From: Plantago ovata
Lineage: Eukaryota; Streptophyta; Magnoliopsida; Lamiales; Plantaginaceae
Assembly (NCBI GenBank): GCA_028274465.1
Contig: CM051456.1
Coordinates: 75,936,753-76,000,752, forward strand
Length of the DNA stretch: 64,000 nt
Direction: 5' to 3'
The translations under genes and the position numbers were made by a program. The notes below the pieces were generated by a model. It saw nothing but the letters and a program-made list of their open reading frames with translations. It did no database searches and was not told where the DNA came from. This document shows, in pieces, positions 11,588 through 20,264 of this stretch (its first letter is position 1; each line of letters opens with the position of its first letter).

Positions 11588-11984
11588 TTCCTTTTACACA
11601 AGTATCTCTCCGCGAGATACTTTGCAAGCAAAGAGCGGCAGGAAGTCATTCCATTCCTTTTACACAAGTATCTCTCCGCGAGATACTTTGCAAGCAAAAA
11701 GCGGCAGGAAGTCATTCCATTCCTTTTACACAAGTATCTCTCCACGAGATACTTTGCAAGCAAAAAGCGTCAGGAAGTCATTTCATTCCTTTTACACAAG
11801 TATCTCTCCGCGAGATACTTTGAAAGCAAAAAGCGTCAGGAAGTCATTCCATTCCTTTTACACAAGTATCTCTCCGCGAGATACTTTGCAAGCAAAAAGC
11901 GGCAGGAAGTCATTCCATTCCTTTTACACAAGTATCTCTCCGCGAGATACTTTGCAAACAAAAAGCGGCAGGAAGTCATTCCAT
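11588..11984. repeat. Six tandem 66-bp repeats, each with a 9-bp hairpin
   Basis: Units begin at 11588, 11654, 11720, 11786, 11852 and 11918 and differ by only a few bases. Each contains the inverted repeat AAGTATCTC-N5-GAGATACTT, whose arms are unchanged in all six copies while the loop varies once. Because 66 is a multiple of three, all frames stay open and give repetitive peptides (HKYLSARYFASK), which I do not regard as a gene. Similar amplified repeats near the 3' LTR are known for Retand elements. Confidence 0.95.
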
Positions 11985-12071
11985 TCCACCAAGGAATACT
12001 TACCCGGATCCGATATTTTCCCAGCAAAAATACCTCTTTTCATACGGTCCGAGCAACGTCTGCTCGCACCC

Positions 12072-12080
12072 TATAAAAAG
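12072..12080 (+). promoter_or_regulatory. TATA-like box downstream of the tandem repeats
   Basis: TATAAAAAG is followed by a G-run and a purine-rich leader, about 160 bases before the 3' LTR. Together with the hairpin repeats just upstream it looks like a promoter arrangement, but no gene follows before the LTR. It could be a remnant of an older LTR end or chance. Confidence 0.3.
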
Positions 12081-12215
12081 GGGGGGGAGAGATAGGAGGA
12101 GGGAAAGATACCAAGGTGCGAATACGGAAATCTTTTTTCGCCCACTACTAGTCGAGGCTCTGCTCGACCTCTACTTCAACATAGTTCCTCAACTATCTTC
12201 TACAAAGATACTTGG

Positions 12216-12229
12216 AAACTAGGGGGACA
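12216..12229 (+). other. Polypurine tract of Tat element
   Basis: AAACTAGGGGGACA lies a few bases before the 3' LTR, where plus-strand cDNA synthesis would be primed. The LTR start may be 12232 (TGTTAGTG) or 12238 (TGTTGAA). The second gives a perfect inverted match with the terminal TTCAACA. Confidence 0.65.
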
Positions 12230-12237
12230 TATGTTAG

Positions 12238-12962
12238 TGTTGAAATATGTCCAGTCCGCATGTACGAACTGGAGCGGTCTAATAGCGCGACAAAGCATCA
12301 TAGGCCGTCCCTCAAGGGGCACGACCACACCCAAGTATGTCACTAAGGTGTGGATCGACCAACATAAGGTCCGACCATCACTGGGAGGACAACCCTCAAA
12401 ATAAGCTCCTCACAAGGACAAAGCTGCCAGTGGGCTTGAGGAGACCTTACGTCAAGGTAACGCTCCTTGACAGAAACTGAGCAGGACACTACTCGCATCA
12501 TCCACGCACAAGGAAGGCACGAGGACCCCTGAGCGACCAGCCATGGTTGCTCCCTTGGGCCAAGGCCCACGGACCTCCTTAATGGGCCTGGGCCGAGGAA
12601 GGCCTCAATCCTAACCGTACACGTGGCGTGATCCTACGCGACCGGAAGTTGAAGGGCCACAAGTATATAAAGGCCTCATTAACTCCTCAACAGTAAGCAT
12701 TAATGACACCACCCGAGCACCACATTTACTACTCAGACTAGGGAAGCCTCACAACTCCCTACTCGTAAAGTCGCCTCTCCGGTCTGATACCTTACAGACC
12801 GGGCAAGAGTCACTAACCCCCCCCTAGTCTATTTCAGGTACGAGGAAGCTACAAGAAGATTCATTTCCTATCTCAGAGTGATACTACAAGAAGAAGAACT
12901 AGAATGACCTAGACTAGCGACTCATTGCGAACTTAGAAAGAAACACGAATTACCCTTCAACA
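12238..12962 (+). repeat. 3' LTR of Tat element
   Basis: The LTR is about 725 bp and bounded by TGTTGAA and TTCAACA. Its last 217 bases match 1-217. It carries a TATA box at 12664-12672. Directly after it comes caulimovirid-like coding sequence, so the element inserted into that sequence. Confidence 0.88.
12664..12672 (+). promoter_or_regulatory. TATA box in Tat LTR
   Basis: TATATAAAG lies about 80 bases before the block that is shared with the 5' LTR fragment, a fitting position for the U3/R promoter of the element. Confidence 0.6.
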
Positions 12963-12964
12963 AT

Positions 12965-13846
12965 CCTAATTTAACAGTCTCCTTAAATGATAAAAATATT
13001 CTTAAATCTTTAGTGTTACAAGTTAAAACTCATAATTATAAAATGCTAGAAGGATCTATACCCATAGCAATAATATTTAGAGTCCATTACAAAGTCATGA
13101 TGTCTGCTTTTACTACAAAGGTTCGATTTCATAGCAAGAAAGGGGAAACCCTCTTACTCCAGACAGACCTTACTAGGTCAAATACAGTTGTCCCAAAGTC
13201 TATTCAATGGAAGGATATAGCCCTTCCCGATGAATGAGTATTAGAAGGTATAGTTGACCCAGAACCACTTGAGGTAGTAAAGCCAAATACTCATCTAAAA
13301 TCTGTCAAACAAACACAGGAAGGAAGGGTTTCTCTCTCTTTTGAAAGATCTAATAGTAGCCGGTCTTATGAAAGATCTTCTATAGCAAAAACTTTTGATC
13401 TAGGAAGAGTTTCTCAATTACCATCGGTAATTAATATTCCAACTAAGCCTAGGCATGGTTATAGTCACGATTCTAGATTTCGAAACGTAGATTATACTAC
13501 AAATATTCCTAAAGCGGTCTATGAGAGTCCTACTAAAAATAGGCATGAAGATGGAACTTATGATATAGGTCCGAGTAGTCCAATCGGTTTTGTATTAACT
13601 GAAAATATAGAAAATGATATGATTAGAGAATTAAATGTTATAGAAAAAGAGTTTCAAATTAATAAGAAATTCCTTCATGAAGATTTTTATGCAGATTATA
13701 ATAATGAAAAGAAAATTTGGTTTTTTCAACATTTTCTTAAAAGTAGGAGTTTGATTCAAGAAAAATATTATGATTTTATTAATAAAAATAAATACATATA
13801 TTATTTTTTGATTGGTTTGAAATTTATGCAGCTGAAAAGTCTATAG
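12965..13846 (+). pseudogene. Caulimovirid movement-protein-like fragment
   Basis: One frame runs from the Tat junction to 13846 with an in-frame TGA at 13235-13237, where family members usually have tryptophan. The first third resembles the conserved part of the caulimovirid movement protein (cell-to-cell transport through plasmodesmata). The rest is a low-complexity, serine- and asparagine-rich linker. It lacks its N-terminus, which would lie beyond the Tat insertion. Frame damage after about 13780 ends it. Confidence 0.65.
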
Positions 13847-14239
13847 GCTACCCTTTTCCAAAACTATTAATCCTATTACGACTAGGAATAAAACTCCTGA
13901 GTGGGAAACATTAGTTGGTTCAGTAAAAAAACAATCTAATCACCCTCCTTTTCAAGGAATAAGACTAACCATTCTAGACCAAGAGATAGAAGCTATTCCT
14001 ATTAAGACACCTAGTGATGATACTAGTAAAAATGTTAAAAGTATAATGGTTCAAAATAACTTTACAAATACAAATCTGAATACTATAGGTAAACAGTTAG
14101 ACAGGATAGAAAAAAGTATGCAAAAACAACCAATGTTAGTTGACGAAATAGAGAAAAGCATAAAAACACTCTAAAGATAACCATTGTCTTCCACTTTTTA
14201 AACCATATCAAGTGTCTAAAACTAGTATTAAAGAAGTAC
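13847..14239 (+). pseudogene. Frameshifted linker between movement and coat regions of the pararetrovirus
   Basis: The sequence stays AT-rich and codes in another frame for a continuation with a possible short coiled stretch near 14090-14170. Several stops near 14170-14230 separate it from the following frame. I see no enzyme motif in it. Confidence 0.45.
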
Positions 14240-14956
14240 ATGATAATAAAAACTGAGCTCATAAGAACAGTCCAAGAACAACTAAGGTCTGTGTCTATTA
14301 TTAAAGACAATGTAGTGGTTCTGGATAATCCACAGACTCCGCAATCTTCGCGTATACAAACACTAAGTCGTGATTCTGAAATCAGTAAGGCCTTAGAAAA
14401 CTTCCAAGAGCCAACAAAACATATTAATAAACTTTATTGGAAACAACCACTTGAAATAACTCCTGCAAATGATTTAAGCTTAGCTAAACCTTTAGCCCAA
14501 TCAGGTTTTAATGCTACTTTTGTTTATGATTGGAATATAGAAGGGAAATCGGAGTATGAAATTCTTGGTGTACTTCAACAAATGACTATGTCTGCTAATG
14601 CTTATAAAACTCAAATAGGAACACAAGATAGAACTATAGCAGAAATCCTTTTAGCAGGATTCTCTGGCCAGTTAAAAGGATGGTGGGATTATTATCTCAC
14701 ATTCCAAGAACAAGAAGAAATTCTAAATGCAGTACAAATAGATGAAGAAAACATTCCAATAATAGATGATGATGGAAATTTAAAACAAGATGCTGTTTCT
14801 AGGCTAATCCTTACAATTTCTTTACATTTCATAGGTGACCCTTCTCATTTAAAAGACAAAAATGCCGAGCTTCTTTCAAACCTCCGATGTAGAAAACTTA
14901 ATGATTTCCAAAATTATAAAAATATTTTCTTAACTAGAGTTATACTAGTCTCAATT
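14240..14956 (+). pseudogene. Caulimovirid coat-protein N-terminal region, truncated
   Basis: This frame of about 240 residues carries the block typical of the capsid part of many endogenous plant pararetrovirus polyproteins, including a LLAGFSGQLKGWW segment near residue 140. The end runs into the copia LTR, so the zinc knuckle, protease and RT of the virus are missing. The last residues of the open frame, past about 14956, are LTR sequence and not viral. Confidence 0.65.
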
Positions 14957-15249
14957 GCCTCATTCAGACCCCTACATCCGAGATGAGCTTCAACTAGGGA
15001 GAGTTTGGGATAAATGATAATTCACATAGTTCCCACTTAATATGTGATCAGTCATTTATCCACTAGGGACAGGTTTGATATCAATACAGACCAACCAGAT
15101 AAAGATATGAAATGATTTATACCCGGTGTACCATATAAATACATATGTAAACATAAACATGAATAAACAAACATATAATATATTACGTCGATTGTGTAAT
15201 AGTACATTTGTCCCTAATAAAGGTTGTCACTAGTACATACATACTATCA
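14957..15249 (-). repeat. Truncated copia LTR (first ~293 bp)
   Basis: On the minus strand it starts TGATAGTATG at 15249 and matches the first 290 or so bases of the solo LTR at 35319 (shared blocks such as CCCAAACTCTCCCTAGT). It stops abruptly at the pararetrovirus junction, so most of the LTR is lost. It is the 3' LTR of the adjoining minus-strand copia element. Confidence 0.82.
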
Positions 15250-15269
15250 CTCTCACACTTGGACTAGAG

Positions 15270-16995
15270 CTAATCACCTTTATGCCTAACTCCTAGATTA
15301 GCATAATGTCTTAAATGAACCTCCACGAGTAAGACTTTGGTGAAGGGATCTGCCACGTTGTCCGTGGTAGAGACACGTTCTATACTAACTTCTCCTCTAT
15401 CAATAATCTCACGAATCACGTGATATTTTCTAAGTACATGTTTGTTCTTGTTTGTAGATCTAGGCTCCTTGACCTGCGCGACGGCGCCCGTATTGTCACA
15501 ATAAATTTTTATTGGACTAAGAGCAGGAACAACCCTCAAATCCTTCAAGAACTCTAAAATCCAACAACTTCTTTCTATGCTTCGGATGCAGCAATGTACT
15601 CGGCTTCTGTGTCTGAGTCGGTAATTGTGGCTTGCTTGGAACTCTTCCACCAGATAGCTCCTCCATCAAGTGTAAACACATATCCTGTTTGTGACTTGAA
15701 GTCATCAGGATCTGACTCGAAGCCGGCATCGACATAATTAGTCATTCTCGACTCTGGTTTTCCACCAAACACCAAGAACATATCCTTTCTCCTTCTAATG
15801 TACTTAAGAATGTTATTTACAGCTATCCAGTGAGGCATTCCTGGATTCTGTTGGTGTCGACAAGTGACACTAAGCGCAAATGCCACATCTGGCCTTGTGC
15901 AATTCATTGCATACATGATGGATCCCACCGCGGAGGCATAGGGAATTCGATTCATGGCCTTTCTCTCTTCTTCAGTTTTAGGAGCATCCTTAACTGACAG
16001 CGTAATACCATGTATAGCTGGGAGAAAGCCTCTCTTTGAACCATCCATCGAAAATCGCTTGAGCACTTTGTCGATATATGTGGATTGTGTCAATCCTAAA
16101 ATCCTTTGTGATCTATCCCTATAGATCTTAATTCCAAGGATGTAATTTGCTTCGCCCAAGTCCTTCACCGAGAAGGAAATTGATAACCAAACTTTTGTCT
16201 CTTCTAATATCGAGATATTGTTTCCCATGATTAAAATGTCGTCCACGTAAATAATCATGAAAACTACCCCATTGTCACTGTGTCTACTATAAACAATGGG
16301 ATCTTCCGCACTTCAAATGAAGTCAAATGATTTGACAGCTTCATCGAAGCGGATATTCCAGCTTCTAGAGGCTTGCTTCAATCCATATATGGATCTCTGT
16401 AGCTTGCAAACAACAGATGGTTTAGTCTTAGACTTAAAACCTTCAGGTTGAACCATATAGACTTCTTCCTCAAGATTGCCATTGAGGAAAGCAGTCTTCA
16501 CATCCATCTGCCAGATCTCATAATCATAGAATGCAGCTATTGCAAGTAGAATTCGAATAGACTTTAGTTTCGCCACTGGCGAAAAGGTCTCATCATAATC
16601 GATGCCATACCTTTGGGTATATCCCTTAGCCACAAGCCTTTCCTTGTTCGCTTGTACGTTGCCTTCAGCATCAGTCTTTCTCTTAAATACCCATTTACAC
16701 CCAATTGGTTTCACACCTTGAGGCAAATCAACCAAGTTCCAAACTTGATTTTGGTACATGGAGTCTATTTCCAATTCCATGGCTTCTTTCCACCTCTCTG
16801 AGTCAATATCTTGCATTGCCTCAGCGTAAGACGTAGGGTCTTCCCTATTTGACAAACCAACATCAAGTTCATTGATGTCTTCTATCATGAAGTTTGTCAG
16901 TGGAGGCAACTTTTGCTTCCTCCTCGACCTACGGAGCTCGACATCATCTTCTCTCGGGGTCTCTGGTGCTCTTCTTTTCTGACTTCGTGTAACGC
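15270..16995 (-). pseudogene. pol: Ty1/copia reverse transcriptase and RNase H, degenerate
   Basis: Reading leftwards from about 16995, a basic linker (RRSRRKQKLPPLTNF) leads into copia RT: WVFKRKTDAEGNV, LVAKGYTQRYGIDY, WQMDVKTAFLNG, and the catalytic MIIYVDDILIMG near 16250. RNase H follows with YVDAGFESDPDDF, TDSDTEAEYIAASEA and YCDNTGAVAQ, ending at 15270 with the usual ADPFTK-type tail. A TGA at 16315-16313 and a frameshift near 15575 break it. Gag, protease and integrase are absent: the upstream part is replaced by an unrelated LTR fragment at about 16998. The domain order RT then RNase H at the 3' end is diagnostic of copia. Confidence 0.9.
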
Positions 16996-16997
16996 GA

Positions 16998-17152
16998 TGT
17001 AAAACCCCAGGATTTTTTTTATTGTTCCTAAATCGGCTTTAAGGTATATAATTACAGAATTCACTAATGAGGTCATAAGGTTCTCTCTGTCCTGATGGAT
17101 TGGTGCGTGGCTATTGTTCTGGAGGTTGTGTGTTCGAACCCTATTTAAAGGC
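16998..17152 (+). repeat. Short LTR-like fragment, possibly chromovirus
   Basis: The piece starts TGTAAAACCCCAGGAT, a beginning seen in some plant chromovirus LTRs, and contains GTTCGAACCC. It lies exactly between the copia and LINE-A sequences and belongs to neither. No second LTR or coding part is seen. A tRNA-derived SINE is an alternative because of the B-box-like GTTCGAACC. Confidence 0.3.
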
Positions 17153-17690
17153 AAATCAACCAACTCCAACTCGTCAATGAAATCATTAAACCCTCTCATA
17201 TCCACCGTTTCCACCCCAGACCCCACACCCCTACGCTCGACCGGGTCTCTCACCACATTAAAATCCCCACAAATACACCATTTGTCACCCACCCCACCTA
17301 CCACACGCTCCTTGAGCCGCCGCCACAAATCACTTCTAGATGCCGAATCACACGGTCCATACACATTTAAAATACGAACTAATTCACCCTCCCACTTCCC
17401 AGATGCCTCAAGAAATCCCGAATCACCACAAAGATCTTCTCGAACAAACACCCCCTTATCCCAGATACATAACAATCCACCAAAGAACCCATTAGCCCCA
17501 CTAAATGCCCAATCAAACTCATAATTTCTATCCACATAACCCAACTTGGTTTCCTACAAACATAAAAATTCAGCACGCTCCTGTACTAACTCTGCTATCT
17601 CCCTCCGCTTCACACCACTTCCCAACCCTTGAATATTCAAGCTAAGAATCCGCGTTAGAAACCATAGCACCAGAAACACCCGCGCTCGTC
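17153..17690 (-). pseudogene. LINE-A ORF2 endonuclease, 3' truncated
   Basis: On the minus strand the frame begins near 17690 with LSLNIQGLGSGVKRREI, the opening of plant L1 ORF2. The apurinic-type endonuclease follows: ETKLGYVDRNYEF, GGLLCIWDKGVF, RILNVYGPCD and CICGDFNVVRDPVERRG. A TAG at about 17556-17554 replaces a codon just before the catalytic ETK. The sequence ends in the endonuclease, so the RT is missing. Loss of the 3' end is unusual for a LINE, where the 5' end is normally the one lost, and implies a later deletion or insertion at 17152. Confidence 0.82.
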
Positions 17691-18834
17691 GTGTTACGAG
17701 ATACAACACCTCTATCCCTTTCTTCCCAGGCCTTGAAACACTTAACCGCTAAATCTTTATTGCCTTGTACAACTAGCCCAAGATCGTCCAACACCGATCA
17801 CATCACATTCGCTTCCTCCTCGCAAGTCCCACTATTGCGCACACCCAACAATTCAGGCGCTAACTCTGTCCCATCCAAAATAGCCGCACCCTCCACATTT
17901 GCCACCGTATCAGCAACATTCTGGCTACCACTATGAACCGGTAGTTGAACTCCATTGCCCGTACCTATTACCTGCACATCACCACCCTGATCAGAATACA
18001 CACTAACAACAACTGTTATACCTGAAACTGCAACACCAACCTTGCCAGCTCACGTCTGTACAACATCTACAGTAAACTCGGCATCTACAGAAACTTCCCT
18101 CCCCTAAACTGAAAGTCAACCACAAGCTCCTGGCTTTCCTACCACCAACAAATCATCCGCACTTGCCTCCCACACATGTGCTAGTCGCCGTGAACTCTTC
18201 TTACGAGCATCCATCGTGCTACTCTTTTGAATAATCGGAAGAAGCTGAAAAAATATCTGTATCATCCTTACGCGCCTCTTCACCACAACCTTCAACACCA
18301 ATCTCCACCAAATCATGGTTCTCATCACCACCATCTAAATGCTCACCACCACCTCCACCCTCCTTCTCAACCATTATATCAGCCACCTCCTCGTGTGACA
18401 GAAACTCAGAATTTTCTCCGGCTCTCCGGACATCTCCGAATTACAGCCCCTCTCGGAACCCTCTTCTTGAAGATCAAGAAATGCAATATTATCTTCCTCC
18501 ACAACACGGACTGATAATAAAACACTACCAACCTTCAACGTTACACGCTTATTAATACGATCAAAAACATCGGTTTCAATACATACAATTCCCAAAACTC
18601 AAATCCATCCGTAATAAGGTTTCTTCTACGACCAAGACAACTCTTCCAAACTGACTACCAATCCTATGGAACACATACTCGCCCCATGCCGATAACGGTA
18701 TGCCAAACACATGGATCCACACCACAACGCTTCAAATTAATGAAAGACGTATTCCAAAACTTAACTTCCAGCACACCCTTTGCTGCTAAAGACTCAAAGA
18801 AACGTCGCATCGAATATCTAGCACCCTCGTCTAC
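17691..18834 (-). pseudogene. LINE-A ORF1, C-terminal part
   Basis: This is the minus-strand continuation of the ORF1 that starts at 41726, interrupted by element E1. One readable segment near 18540-18720 gives WIHVFGIPLSAWGEY, the motif that follows the nucleic-acid-binding region in plant LINE ORF1 proteins. The rest is a low-complexity serine-, valine- and glutamate-rich region with several frame changes. No zinc knuckle was identified. Confidence 0.65.
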
Positions 18835-18839
18835 CACAT

Positions 18840-20035
18840 TGATGAACGTGTATTTTACATTTTCATTTGAGTCTTTTTCACCTATTTTAGCTATAATCTA
18901 TGTTAATTTAGCTATATTTCAGTGCATTTTATTAGAATAGTGTCATGTTTCCCTTAGTTCGTATTTTACAGGTTTTGGGTGAAAAATGAGGTTTTCCGGG
19001 CAATTATATTGAAGTAGACAAGGAATTGGTGTTCCGAAGGCCTAATTGGAGTATCTAAAAGATTCCGTATAGGATTTGAAGTCTAGGGGTCAAGTCTGAA
19101 GGCTAAAAGGTCACTAGAAGGCAAAAACCGAGTCCGAAAAGGGGGAGAAATCCAAAAACGCGTCGAAAACGCGTATCTGGCCGAAAAAGTCTCCCGGGCG
19201 AGTCGCCCGGGATGTGGGGCGAATCGCCCCACACCAGGCGAATCGCCCGGTGTGTGGGCCCTTCGCCCCACACCTCTCGAATACCTATATATAGTTGCTT
19301 AGTTTTCTCCGTTTTTCATACTTTTCCAGACCTTTTCTCTCACCTTTCTCAGTAGTTTTAGGTAGGAATTCTCCAGAGCCTGTTCTGGGGGTTCTTAGCT
19401 AAAGAGATACTTTTTCTTAGCGTTTTGGAGCTTGTAAGATCGCGATTCTTCGGAGATTGACAACCTTCGGTAACATTGTATCTTACAGTTTTTCTATTTA
19501 TATTTATATATCTTTCATCATGTTTTCATTCATTCGTGGTATGATTTCTGTTGATTGCATGACATCTATGAGTAGCTAAACTTCTCGTTGGTGATAGTAT
19601 GTGATTTCTTAGCGAAGGGTTAATAATTATGCTAATGGCTATATCGCGCATTATACTTTAAGTTATTGCTTTATTTCTTTGATCTATCTAAATCTCTATC
19701 TTCGTAGTGTTGAATAATTACGGAACACAACTGGACAATTCATTGATCAAAGATCTCCATGCAAAACCGGGGAATTTATGCATGATTATTAACCTGCTAT
19801 GCTTTGAATGACCATACTATCACCAATCTCCATTATCTGTTAAGAAAAACCTTTGCTAAGACGTCTGTTGATTTATATTCTTAAGTTAGATTAGATAAAG
19901 CTAGTTATAGTCCTTAGAGATCGACACTCGAGGTTATTCTACTGCTACACTACGGTTTTCGTTGTAGTTGTGAATTGCCTTTGCTAAATACAAATTTATT
20001 TGATTAATTAGAATCTGACAAATTCCAGTTCATCA
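18840..20035 (+). repeat. 5' LTR of E1
   Basis: The 1196-bp LTR runs TGATGAAC to GTTCATCA. It holds a cluster of GC-rich palindromes at 19192-19274 just before a TATATATA box at 19286-19293. A single copy of the ATCTTCGTAGTG module sits near 19698, where E4 has two and E2 and E5-E7 have three. Confidence 0.95.
19192..19274. repeat. GC-rich palindrome cluster in E1 5' LTR
   Basis: Three imperfectly spaced palindromes of the type GGGCGAATCGCCC occur in a row, one with G in place of A (CGAGTCG), followed by a half-copy CTTCGCCCCACAC. The outer flanks (CCCGGGCG, GTGGGGCG) extend the pairing. The cluster sits directly upstream of the TATA box. Confidence 0.92.
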
Positions 20036-20038
20036 AAT

Positions 20039-20056
20039 TGGCACCGTTGCCGGGGA
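20039..20056 (+). other. Primer binding site of E1
   Basis: TGGCACCGTTGCCGGGGA starts four bases after the LTR. It differs at one base from the TGGCGCC type in E4, E5, E6 and E7. This type is usually assigned to an Asp tRNA in Athila elements; the assignment was not checked. Confidence 0.8.
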
Positions 20057-20264
20057 CTATACTCCTTTTTTTCTGTTTAGCTTTTTTATATTTTCAGCAT
20101 TCAATTCCTAGTTCTAGTAGTTTTTAGTTTTCCTATTTAATCTCTCTCTGATACCCCTTTCCTAGTCTTAGTAGTTTTCTATTTCTAGAAACTTTCTTGA
20201 TCTCCGAGATTTCTAACGAGACCAATTTTCAGTTTTGAGTTACTCCTGTTCCAGATTTCCAGGT

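Larger units (their letters stand above)
1..12962 (+). mobile_element. Tat-lineage Ty3/gypsy retrotransposon, 5' end outside window
   Basis: This is an LTR retrotransposon in the order LTR, PBS, gag, PR, RT, RNase H, second RNase H, IN, long 3' region, polypurine tract and LTR. The first 217 bases repeat as the end of the LTR that closes at 12962, with about one substitution and one small C-run indel by eye. The second, archaeal-type RNase H after the normal one and the long 3' region with an extra antisense gene are hallmarks of the Tat (Ogre/Retand-like) group. An internal tandem repeat near the 3' LTR is also known from Retand-type elements. The coding strand has a missing gag core, a nonsense codon and two frame changes, so this copy cannot make its own full polyprotein. 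The left target site lies outside the window, so a target duplication cannot be checked. Confidence 0.93.
12963..14956 (+). mobile_element. Endogenous pararetrovirus (caulimovirid) fragment
   Basis: This roughly 2-kb AT-rich block encodes pieces resembling a caulimovirid movement protein followed by a coat-protein region, in viral order and on one strand. It is cut on the left by the Tat insertion and on the right by a truncated copia LTR at about 14957. It contains stops and frame changes and no RT, so it is a dead genomic fossil. Plant genomes commonly carry such copies. Which genus it belongs to cannot be told by eye. Confidence 0.75.

Noticed and set aside
11588-11984. Possible CRISPR-like array
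   Set aside because: Units are directly adjacent with no unique spacers, and the surroundings are plant retrotransposon sequence.
11477-12095. Open frames of 150-200 residues made of repeated HKYLSARYFASK-like peptides
   Set aside because: They are a by-product of a 66-bp tandem repeat, a multiple of three that keeps every frame open; no start context or homology supports a protein.
17080-17152. tRNA-derived SINE suggested by GTTCGAACC
   Set aside because: Only a B-box-like word is present, no convincing A box or tail; an LTR fragment beginning TGTAAAACCCC explains the block better.
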